The translations under genes and the position numbers were made by a program. A DNA stretch of 38,273 bases, from contig JAFYYU010000008.1 in NCBI GenBank assembly GCA_017557425.1, positions 1 to 38,273 on the forward strand. Reading direction: 5' to 3'. Positions 23,161-30,766 of this stretch are shown here, in pieces. How positions within the stretch are numbered: the first letter of the stretch is position 1; every line of letters starts with the position of its first letter. Origin of the DNA: Muribaculaceae bacterium (GTDB taxonomy: Bacteria; Bacteroidota; Bacteroidia; Bacteroidales; Muribaculaceae). The notes under the pieces are model-generated. The model saw only the letters and a list, made by a program, of their open reading frames with translations, was not told the origin of the DNA and did no database searches.

Positions 23161-25551
23161 ATGAGAAAGTTACTTTTCCTTACCGCCCTACTGCTCGCGG
23201 CATCGTCGGCCATGGCCGGCAATGTTGATTTATCAACTGCCCAGACCAAGGCTGCCAACTTCTTGCGTGCCAAGGCCACCCAAGGCCGCCTAATGACCTC
23301 GACCCCCACTGTAAAGTGGACCCATGAAGTGAAGAACTCGAGCAATATCGCTCTTACCACTCTTTACATCGTCAATACCGACAAGGGTTACGCCATTGTT
23401 GCCGGCGACGACCGTGCCAAGGAGGTTCTTGCCTATGGCGAAGGGTGCCTCGAGAGCATAAATGACCTGCCCGAAGCTGTTCACTATTTCTTGGACATCT
23501 ATCAGAAACAGCTGGAATACCTCCAGGCCCATCCTGGAATGATGCCCCAAAAACTCACTGCGAACCGTGGCATCAGCGTTGAACCCCTGTTGCAGACTGC
23601 ATGGAACCAGGGCAAGCCTTACAACATGAAGACCCCGCGCAAGGGTTCTGGTTCAGACCCCTATTGCAGGGTGGGTTGTGCGGCTGTAGCTCTGACTCAA
23701 GTGATGAACTTCTGGAAATATCCCGTTTCCTCGCCTGCCCTGCCCGGCTACACAACCGAGACCATGGGCTATGTGATGGATCCGCTTCCTGAGTACACCT
23801 TTGACTATGAACACCTGCTGAACACTTACCGCACCAACACCGACCAATACACTGACGTGCAGCTGGATGCCATTGGTTATCTGATGCTCTATACCGGTTA
23901 TGCTATGAACATGGACTATGCCACTAACCAGAGCGGTGCCGAGTATGACGAGATTGAGCAGGCCATCCGCACCTTCAGCTTCGACCCGGGTTTCAGCATT
24001 GAGATGAAGTGGGACTATGATGACGGTACCGTCAACTACACTGAGGAACAGTGGGCTACCTTGATTCAGACTGAGTTGGCAGCTGGTCGCCCCCTGGTTT
24101 ACTGCGCCTTTGACATGTCAAGCGACTCGACAGGTATTGGCGGTCACGCTTTCAACGTGGATGGTTACGATGCCGCCAACGACCTGTATCATGTGAACTT
24201 CGGCATGAGTGCAGATAAGAACACTTACTATGCGCTCAATGCCTTCACCCTGGATAATGGCATGACGGTCTATGACTTCTATCCCTTGCTGTTCGCCGGC
24301 TTGCAGCCCCCCGGCATGACCAACGATCCCCGCATCGGTGTTAACACGTCGAGCCTGAACATGGAATGCTATGTTGGTGAAACGGATACCGCAACCTTCA
24401 ACGTGACAGGTGTCAACCTGATTGACGATATCACCCTGACGCTCACCGACGATAGCGGCGCATTCAGCATTGATGCGACTACCATCAGTAAGGATGATGC
24501 CGGTAATGCCACCGTTACGGTAATCTACGCTCCCCAAGCCGTGGGCAACCATACTGGCAAGATTACCCTGACCAGCACCGACGCCAACGAAGCCACCGTC
24601 ACCCTCCATGGAACTGCTACCAATGCTCCTCTCGTGGTCTATGACCCCGTGATGCTGCCCGCTGACAGCGCGCATATCGCACTGACCTCGTTCCGTGCCG
24701 ACTGGACCGACCAGACTGCTGCCGAGAACGTGGTAAGTTACACCCTGCAAGTGAACGAGAAGCCAACCAGCGGCCTCATCGCCGAGGCTGACTGGAGCAA
24801 TGTTCCCTCGTCGGGTTATGCCAATAGCTACTTGCCTGAGGGCTGGGAAGTTGGTCCCTATAACATCTATTGTGAGGGTGGCTGCATCTCGATTACCAGC
24901 GACAGTTATATCAGGACCAATACACTTGACCTGACTGGCTTTGACAAGGTTACAGTAGTTTTCAAGGCTAAAAACTACTACACTTGGACCAATTCCGCGC
25001 TTACGGTACAAACCAGTGTTGACGAGAAATATTTCCAGCTCACCAACGACTGGCAGGAGTACACGGTTGTCTTGAATTGCGCATCAAGTGACCAAGTCAC
25101 TTTCTTCGCAAACACTTACTACCCCCAGCTCCAGTGGGTTAAGATCTATGCCGGCGAATATGAGGCTCCGCAGCTGCGCGCCACCGAGGAAGGTAATCAG
25201 ACCTATCGCTTGATTACCGGTATCACCGACAAGTTCTACACCGTGAACAATCTGCTCGCTGAGGGCACCTTCCTCTACAAAGTGAAGGCCATCTATACCG
25301 ACGGCACTGAGAGTGCTTGGAGCAACACGCAGATGGTGACCCTGTTTGATAACGGTCCCGCACCTCACGAGTTTGCTATTGGTGACGTGAACCATGACAA
25401 GTCTGTCAACATCGCCGACGTCACCACGCTCATCGACTACCTCTTGGGTAGCGGCGACGTCTGCCTGATTTGCGCCGATGTCAATCAAGACCAGGCTATC
25501 AACATTGCCGATGTGACCGCACTTATCGACGTGCTCTTGACAGGCCACTAA
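23161..25551 (+). CDS. Secreted C10 cysteine peptidase with C-terminal dockerin (first dockerin paralogue)
   Basis: A 796-residue protein. A signal peptide (about 1-19, ending SSAMAG) is followed by a propeptide with IVAGDDRAKEVLAYG and a C10 catalytic domain. The nucleophile is in CRVGCAAVALTQVMNFW (Cys 173) and the histidine in IGGHAFNVDGY (His 329). After the histidine the usual GWG-type loop reads HVNFGMSADKN, so the conserved tryptophan is methionine 349, which may alter activity. Next come a beta-sandwich (from about 393), an FnIII-like domain (FRADWTDQTAAENV, about 522) interrupted by a jelly-roll-like insert, and a dockerin (about 740-794) with repeats GDVNHDKSVNIADV and ADVNQDQAINIADV. 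No sorting tail follows the dockerin. Confidence 0.87.
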   Translation: MRKLLFLTALLLAASSAMAGNVDLSTAQTKAANFLRAKATQGRLMTSTPTVKWTHEVKNSSNIALTTLYIVNTDKGYAIVAGDDRAKEVLAYGEGCLESINDLPEAVHYFLDIYQKQLEYLQAHPGMMPQKLTANRGISVEPLLQTAWNQGKPYNMKTPRKGSGSDPYCRVGCAAVALTQVMNFWKYPVSSPALPGYTTETMGYVMDPLPEYTFDYEHLLNTYRTNTDQYTDVQLDAIGYLMLYTGYAMNMDYATNQSGAEYDEIEQAIRTFSFDPGFSIEMKWDYDDGTVNYTEEQWATLIQTELAAGRPLVYCAFDMSSDSTGIGGHAFNVDGYDAANDLYHVNFGMSADKNTYYALNAFTLDNGMTVYDFYPLLFAGLQPPGMTNDPRIGVNTSSLNMECYVGETDTATFNVTGVNLIDDITLTLTDDSGAFSIDATTISKDDAGNATVTVIYAPQAVGNHTGKITLTSTDANEATVTLHGTATNAPLVVYDPVMLPADSAHIALTSFRADWTDQTAAENVVSYTLQVNEKPTSGLIAEADWSNVPSSGYANSYLPEGWEVGPYNIYCEGGCISITSDSYIRTNTLDLTGFDKVTVVFKAKNYYTWTNSALTVQTSVDEKYFQLTNDWQEYTVVLNCASSDQVTFFANTYYPQLQWVKIYAGEYEAPQLRATEEGNQTYRLITGITDKFYTVNNLLAEGTFLYKVKAIYTDGTESAWSNTQMVTLFDNGPAPHEFAIGDVNHDKSVNIADVTTLIDYLLGSGDVCLICADVNQDQAINIADVTALIDVLLTGH

Positions 25552-25576
25552 TTTTGCCGATAATCGCCACTAGTTT

Positions 25577-25617
25577 AAAGGCTCCATGCGATCGAGTAAG
25601 TCGCTGGAGCCTTTTTT
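25577..25617 (+). terminator. Intrinsic terminator after the first dockerin peptidase
   Basis: AAAGGCTCCA (25577-25586) pairs with TGGAGCCTTT (25605-25614) and the T-run continues to 25617. Confidence 0.88.
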
Positions 25618-25757
25618 CAAGCCCGAGGGGTCGGTAGACCTGTTGCTAAGCGCTCATTAATAGCCTTTTAGCGCCCATTACAAGGAACGGCGATTTTGTT
25701 GATTTTCACATTATGGCCGTTTTTTGTTGTGTATTATTGCTAAATGATGTGAAAAAA

Positions 25758-25790
25758 TTTGTTGTTAACATCAAAAAAAGTGTAATTTTG
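25758..25790 (+). promoter_or_regulatory. Promoter of the second dockerin peptidase gene
   Basis: TTTG at 25758-25761 and TAATTTTG at 25783-25790 with a 21-base spacer. The predicted leader is about 115 bases and AT-rich. Confidence 0.7.
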
Positions 25791-25912
25791 CAATCCTTTT
25801 ACTGAAGCCGATTTTAGTGAAGGTGGCACCCAAAGTGTAATCACATTAACTGCTGAAGCGAATATTCGTATAATTAACAATATAACAATCATTTAAACTA
25901 ACCAAATCATTT

Positions 25913-28330
25913 ATGAGAAGAATCTTACTGTGTGCCGCAGTACTTTTTGCGGCAATCGGGCTTACGGCTGCTCCTGTTGACATGAGGACGGCTCAAACCA
26001 AAGCCCAAAACTTTGTACAGCAAAAATTGTATGGTGGAAAACTAAGGGCTCCTATCAGCGGGGAGATGAAATTGGCACATGCCGAGATGAACTCTCAGAT
26101 GATGGACCGTGCCGTTTACTATATTTTCAACAGTCAAAATGGATTTGTGATTGTTTCGGGTGATGACCGTGCCGAGGAAATCTTGGGCTACGGTGACCGT
26201 CCCCTTGACATCAATAATATTCCCTGCAACATGAAGGCTTGGTTGGGCACTTACAAGGAGCAGATCGAGTACTTGCAGGCTCATCAAGGCTTACAGGTCG
26301 AGACCCCTTCGATGATGGCGCCGACATTGCGCACGGCATCGGTTGAGCCCCTGCTGACCGCCAAATGGGACCAGGAGTCGCCCTATTGGAACCAGTGCAA
26401 ATTCAATAACACCCAGTGCCTGACGGGCTGCCCTGCCACCTCAGCATCGATGGTGTTCTATTACTGGAGATATCCCGACTATCCGACCCCTGAGGTGCCC
26501 GCTTACCGGTTCAGCATGTCGCAGGGTTGGAGCGGTTCCACTACGGTAAACGTGCCTGCATTGCCCTCGGTTACCTTTGACTGGAACAACATGCGCGACA
26601 CTTACACCAGCGGCAGCTACAACACCACTGAGGCCAATGCCGTGGCAACACTGATGCGCTATGTCGGCCAGGCCGAGCACATGGAATATGGCTCAGACGG
26701 CAGCGGTATTGACGCCGACAGCGTTATCCTCATCGTTAATGCGTTCAAGCTCTTCGGTTATGACGAGGAGACCGTGCGCATGGTCAAGAAGACCAGCTCC
26801 TACAGCGGAGGCCAGACGCTCTACACCGATGCAGAGTGGGCTGCCATCATGCAAGAGGAACTGAGCGAGGGCCGTCCCATAGTTTTCTGCGCCGTCGCAG
26901 GTGGCTGGTTCGGTGGTGGCCATGCCTTCAATGTCGATGGCTATGATTCCAACACCAACAAGTACCACATCAACTGGGGTTGGAGCGGGCAATACAACAA
27001 CTACTTCGCTATCAACGCCTTCAATGGCGGCGGTTCTACCTACAACCAGTACCAGCAGATGGTTATCGGTATTCAGCCTCCCATCAAGATGCCGCGCCTC
27101 AAAGCCGACAAGAACGAATTATCGTTTGAGTGCTTCAAGAACCATACTGCTTCCGGCAAGTTCACTATCACCGGCCGCAATCTGGAAGACTATGTGACTA
27201 TCACGCTCAATGATGAGAACGGTGTGTTCAGCATCGATCAAAGTGGTGTTACTCCCGACGAGGACGACAGGGTACAGCAGGAAATCAACGTCACCTATGC
27301 CCCCCAGACTGAGGGTGATTATACTGCCACTATCGTGCTCAGCACTCGTGGTACCGATGACTTTGTCATCACGCTGCACGGCTCATCAGATTACGAGCTG
27401 TATCGTCCCTATATGCTGCCGCCGAACGAAGAGGCTATCACCTCTACCTCGTTCCTTGCCGAGTGGGCCGATGAGACTCCCGCCGAGAACGTTGTCAGCT
27501 ACACGCTGCAAGTGCAATCCAAACCCGATGTGATTCTGCTCACCGAGGGCGATTGGAGCGAAGTTCCCCAAGACAATACCAACCATGCAGCCGACGCAGC
27601 CGACTATATGCCTGAGGGCTGGACATTCCAGGGTGACAAGCTCTTCCTGGACGGCGGTTTCCTTTCACCGGGCCGCAACTCGATCATCAAGGTCAATACC
27701 GACTATGCCGGCTACAGCAAAGTGAGCGTTATCATCAAAGCCAAAGCCTATACCAAGGGCAGCAACACTACCCTGACGGTAGCTTCAAGCCTCGGTTCAG
27801 AAACCTTAATACTTGCCAAGGAAGTCGATACCTATCTCGTCGTTCTCGAATTGGGCGACCATGACTTTGTTCAATTCAATACAGGCTATTATCCTGAGAT
27901 TCAAAGCATCAAGATTTATGGCGGCGAGATCACCGATCCTGAGCCCTTCTCTCTGAGGGATGCCAACGTGACCGGCGATGCCACTTCGATGTTGATCGAG
28001 GGCATTACCCCCGACAAGTTCTACACCGTGACCGGTCTGCTACCCGCCACTTCTTACCTGTATCGCGTGAAATCCTTCTATGTGAACGGTACCGAGAGCT
28101 TGTGGAGCGGCTACAAGGAAGTGCTGCTCAAGGAAGGTGGCGAAAGCATGCAGGGCGACGTAAACAATGACGGCAAGGTAAGCATCGATGACGTGACGAT
28201 GCTTATCGACTACCTGCTTGCCGGTTCCGGCGACATCAATATGACAAATGCCGACATTGACGGCAACGGAACTGTCAGCATCGATGACGTGACCTCACTT
28301 ATCGACTACTTACTCAGCGGAAACTGGTAA
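25913..28330 (+). CDS. Secreted C10 cysteine peptidase with C-terminal dockerin (second dockerin paralogue)
   Basis: An 805-residue protein. It has a signal peptide (about 1-20), a propeptide with IVSGDDRAEEILGYGDRP, and a C10 catalytic domain with Cys 173 in LTGCPATSASMVFYYW and His 337 in GGGHAFNVDGYD. The intact loop INWGWSGQYN holds the tryptophan lost in the neighbour at 23161. A beta-sandwich (from about 392) and an FnIII-like domain (FLAEWADETPAENV) follow, the latter split by an inserted domain containing YMPEGWTFQGDKLFLDGG. The dockerin (about 746-802) has GDVNNDGKVSIDDV and ADIDGNGTVSIDDV, both with a good calcium-ligand pattern. The catalytic domain is closer to that of the 10749 peptidase, whereas the tail resembles that of the 23161 peptidase. 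It is a single-gene unit with its own promoter and terminator. Confidence 0.88.
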   Translation: MRRILLCAAVLFAAIGLTAAPVDMRTAQTKAQNFVQQKLYGGKLRAPISGEMKLAHAEMNSQMMDRAVYYIFNSQNGFVIVSGDDRAEEILGYGDRPLDINNIPCNMKAWLGTYKEQIEYLQAHQGLQVETPSMMAPTLRTASVEPLLTAKWDQESPYWNQCKFNNTQCLTGCPATSASMVFYYWRYPDYPTPEVPAYRFSMSQGWSGSTTVNVPALPSVTFDWNNMRDTYTSGSYNTTEANAVATLMRYVGQAEHMEYGSDGSGIDADSVILIVNAFKLFGYDEETVRMVKKTSSYSGGQTLYTDAEWAAIMQEELSEGRPIVFCAVAGGWFGGGHAFNVDGYDSNTNKYHINWGWSGQYNNYFAINAFNGGGSTYNQYQQMVIGIQPPIKMPRLKADKNELSFECFKNHTASGKFTITGRNLEDYVTITLNDENGVFSIDQSGVTPDEDDRVQQEINVTYAPQTEGDYTATIVLSTRGTDDFVITLHGSSDYELYRPYMLPPNEEAITSTSFLAEWADETPAENVVSYTLQVQSKPDVILLTEGDWSEVPQDNTNHAADAADYMPEGWTFQGDKLFLDGGFLSPGRNSIIKVNTDYAGYSKVSVIIKAKAYTKGSNTTLTVASSLGSETLILAKEVDTYLVVLELGDHDFVQFNTGYYPEIQSIKIYGGEITDPEPFSLRDANVTGDATSMLIEGITPDKFYTVTGLLPATSYLYRVKSFYVNGTESLWSGYKEVLLKEGGESMQGDVNNDGKVSIDDVTMLIDYLLAGSGDINMTNADIDGNGTVSIDDVTSLIDYLLSGNW

Positions 28331-28349
28331 TCCGTTGATTCACAAAACT

Positions 28350-28389
28350 AAAGGGCTGGCATGCATGAGGTGCGCCAGCCCTTTGTTTT
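28350..28389 (+). terminator. Intrinsic terminator after the second dockerin peptidase
   Basis: AAAGGGCTGGC (28350-28360) pairs with GCCAGCCCTTT (28374-28384), followed by GTTTT. Confidence 0.9.
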
Positions 28390-28445
28390 AGTCTGGATAA
28401 AAAACTAAAAATCGTTAAAACATAGTGTGGGCAACGAAATTTGTG

Positions 28446-28453
28446 TACATTTG
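28446..28453 (+). promoter_or_regulatory. -7 box of the first leucine-rich-repeat gene
   Basis: TACATTTG matches TAnnTTTG, 35 bases before the start codon. No clear -33 TTTG is visible. Confidence 0.5.
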
Positions 28454-28488
28454 CAGGTTAATAATAGAAACCAAGACTAGAAAACGAT

Positions 28489-30600
28489 ATGCGCAATTTG
28501 TTTTTCACGCTGCTCTTGGCAGCCTTGACCAGCCTGGGCGTGAACGCCTTGACCGTCAATAACACCGCGGGCGGACTGTCACAACGCGTTAGCGACACTC
28601 AGATCACCCAGTTAAAGGTCACCGGCACGATGGATGCCCGTGACTTCCTGTTCATCACCGAACAGCTTAACGAACTGACGGTCGTTGACCTTAGCCAGGT
28701 AACAATTGTTTCCTATAATGGCGGTAGAGCCCTGTATGGCACGATTACCTCTTATGCCGAGGGAGAAGTGCCCCGCACGGCATTCTTCGGCAAAAAGTTG
28801 ACCAGTGTCACCCTTCCTGCCGGCATCCAGTCGATCGGATTTGCCGCCTTTGCCGGCTGTGACCGCCTGCAGAGTGTCACGCTGCCGGCATCGCTGGTTT
28901 ATCTGGCCGATTATGCCTTTGCCGGTTGTGGTCTGATCAGCATCAATCTGTCATCATCTATTCTCGACATGGGAAAGGGTGTATTTTCCCGTTGCGAGTC
29001 GATGACGAGTGCAGTCATCAACGCCAGGAGCGTGGGAGACTTCGCTTTTCTGGGCAACACGGCGCTGAGCAATGTGAGCCTGGGTGCTAATGTACAATAC
29101 ATCATGCGCGGAGCCTTCAACGGATGTAATTCCCTGAAAGGCATCACTATCGATCCCGCCACGCACCTGTATCGCATCGACGAGGAAGCGTTCATCAACT
29201 CTGGTTTGGAGAACATCGACATCAAGGCGATGGCTGTGGGCACCGTTGGTGACTGGGCTTTTGCACAAACCAAGTTGTCGAGCATGGACCTGAGCGACGG
29301 CATGACCAATCTGGGTGTCGGAGCTTTAGCCCACAACCCGCTGCTCACTACGGTGACTTTGCCTGGTGTTGGCCACGACAACACTGATAACGGACGCGGC
29401 AATGGCAACCCCGGGGGACGCCGTGGCGTTGCCGCTGCTCCTGTGCACACACTGGAGGCCATTAAGGACTATACCTTTGCAGGCGATGCGCTGCTCAATG
29501 CAGGCGACCTGCTAAAGAAGGATGTCACCACTATCGGCAACTACGCCTTCTACAACGTGAGTGCCAACATTGACACCATGCGCTTGCCCGAGACTATCGT
29601 TTATCTGGGCGACTATGCCATGGCCGGCATGACGGGCATGAAGGTGCTCAAGACCGATGCAACGACCGTTCCCGAGCTGGGCGAAAATGTGTGGGCCGGC
29701 GTGAACCAGCCCGCTGTGCCCCTGATTGCCCCCGATGACGAAAGCACCGAACTGTATAAAGCGGCCGACCAGTGGATGAACTTTTTCTTCCAGGGCGAGG
29801 ACGATTTCCTGTTGGGTGACGTGAACGAAGACGGCGCGGTCAACATCGCCGATGTCACTTCGCTCATCGACTACCTGCTGGGCAGTGGCAATAACATCAA
29901 TCTCAGGAACGCTGATGTCAACCAGGATGGCGCCATCAACATTGCCGACGTGACGGCACTCATCGACCTGTTGCTCGGCGGCAGCAAGAGCAAGCTGTTA
30001 CACCAGATCGGCGATCAGCTGACCGCTAAGTTCCCCAAAACGAATGACTATCTGTCGATGAGCGGCTTGACACTGCGTCCCGGTGAAACGGCTACCGTTG
30101 ATGTGGCTCTCAACAACGATGATAACTACATTGCCATGCAATGCGAGCTCGTACTGCCGCAGGGCGTGAAACTCGTGAGCGTTGACGGCATCGAGCGTGG
30201 CAGCAAGCACTCCAACTACAACACCAGGCACGATGTTGAAACCAACGTTTACACGCTGATAAATGTCTCGACGAGCCTCGACAGCTATGCCGGCCATGAG
30301 GGCAAGATGATGCGCCTGACTGTTGCCGCCGACGAGACCTTCAATGGAGGCGTTGCCGAGTTGAGGTTGGCCAACGTAACGCTCATCACCGAGAATCATG
30401 CGATTGTCCTTGCCAGCGATGCTGTAGCTGATGTCAACAACGGTACCGGCATCAACCAGATTACTGCAACGAAGGAAGTTGCAGCTGTCCGCTACATCAA
30501 CATTGCCGGTCAGGAGAGCGACACCCCGTTCGAGGGCGTCAATATCGTGGTGACCACCTATACTGACGGCACCTCGACGACCGCCAAGGTTATCAAGTAA
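28489..30600 (+). CDS. BspA-like leucine-rich-repeat surface protein with dockerin, cohesin-like domain and sorting-like tail
   Basis: A 703-residue protein. A signal peptide (about 1-20) precedes LRR_5/BspA-type repeats (about 60-400) with the recurring pattern seen in LTSVTLPAGIQSIGFAAFAG and LQSVTLPASLVYLADYAFAG. A Gly/Asn/Arg-rich stretch (about 296-314) interrupts the repeats. A type I dockerin follows (about 442-497) with GDVNEDGAVNIADV and ADVNQDGAINIADV. Residues about 505-650 form a beta-sandwich (MSGLTLRPGETATVDVALNN, then MQCELVLPQGVKLVSV) that resembles a cohesin or related fold. The C-terminus, YINIAGQESD followed by EGVNIVVTTYTDGT, is close to the tail of the 10749 peptidase. 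BspA-like proteins are surface adhesins. The cohesin call is a pattern reading and needs structure comparison. Confidence 0.83.
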   Translation: MRNLFFTLLLAALTSLGVNALTVNNTAGGLSQRVSDTQITQLKVTGTMDARDFLFITEQLNELTVVDLSQVTIVSYNGGRALYGTITSYAEGEVPRTAFFGKKLTSVTLPAGIQSIGFAAFAGCDRLQSVTLPASLVYLADYAFAGCGLISINLSSSILDMGKGVFSRCESMTSAVINARSVGDFAFLGNTALSNVSLGANVQYIMRGAFNGCNSLKGITIDPATHLYRIDEEAFINSGLENIDIKAMAVGTVGDWAFAQTKLSSMDLSDGMTNLGVGALAHNPLLTTVTLPGVGHDNTDNGRGNGNPGGRRGVAAAPVHTLEAIKDYTFAGDALLNAGDLLKKDVTTIGNYAFYNVSANIDTMRLPETIVYLGDYAMAGMTGMKVLKTDATTVPELGENVWAGVNQPAVPLIAPDDESTELYKAADQWMNFFFQGEDDFLLGDVNEDGAVNIADVTSLIDYLLGSGNNINLRNADVNQDGAINIADVTALIDLLLGGSKSKLLHQIGDQLTAKFPKTNDYLSMSGLTLRPGETATVDVALNNDDNYIAMQCELVLPQGVKLVSVDGIERGSKHSNYNTRHDVETNVYTLINVSTSLDSYAGHEGKMMRLTVAADETFNGGVAELRLANVTLITENHAIVLASDAVADVNNGTGINQITATKEVAAVRYINIAGQESDTPFEGVNIVVTTYTDGTSTTAKVIK

Positions 30601-30624
30601 GAGATAGTAACAGTTTTTTTCACG

Positions 30625-30657
30625 CGCCGCAGTCCTTACGGGTTGCGGCGTTTTTTT
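30625..30657 (+). terminator. Intrinsic terminator after the first leucine-rich-repeat gene
   Basis: CGCCGCA (30625-30631) pairs with TGCGGCG (30644-30650), followed by seven T. Confidence 0.9.
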
Positions 30658-30732
30658 GGCCTCGAACCTACGGTTTTTTCTCTTTAACCAGCATTTTCTA
30701 TGAAAACGATGGGGAATTTCCCGAAAATGCCT

Positions 30733-30740
30733 TATATTTG
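30733..30740 (+). promoter_or_regulatory. -7 box of the second leucine-rich-repeat gene
   Basis: TATATTTG matches TAnnTTTG, 27 bases before the start codon. The -33 element is not clear. It may also serve trmB and the genes after it. Confidence 0.5.
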
Positions 30741-30766
30741 CACGTTTAAAGCTATCATACAAGACT

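Larger units (their letters stand above)
25552..25912. other. Intergenic region with terminator and promoter between two peptidase genes
   Basis: It contains the terminator of the first dockerin peptidase gene (25577-25617), an AT-rich middle without a supported gene, and the promoter of the next peptidase gene (25758-25790) with a leader of about 115 bases. I see no riboswitch-like structure in the leader. Confidence 0.6.

Noticed and set aside
23161-28330. A peptidase inhibitor gene partnered with the C10 peptidases
   Set aside because: Some C10 loci carry a small inhibitor gene next to the peptidase; I found no small secreted protein between or beside these genes.
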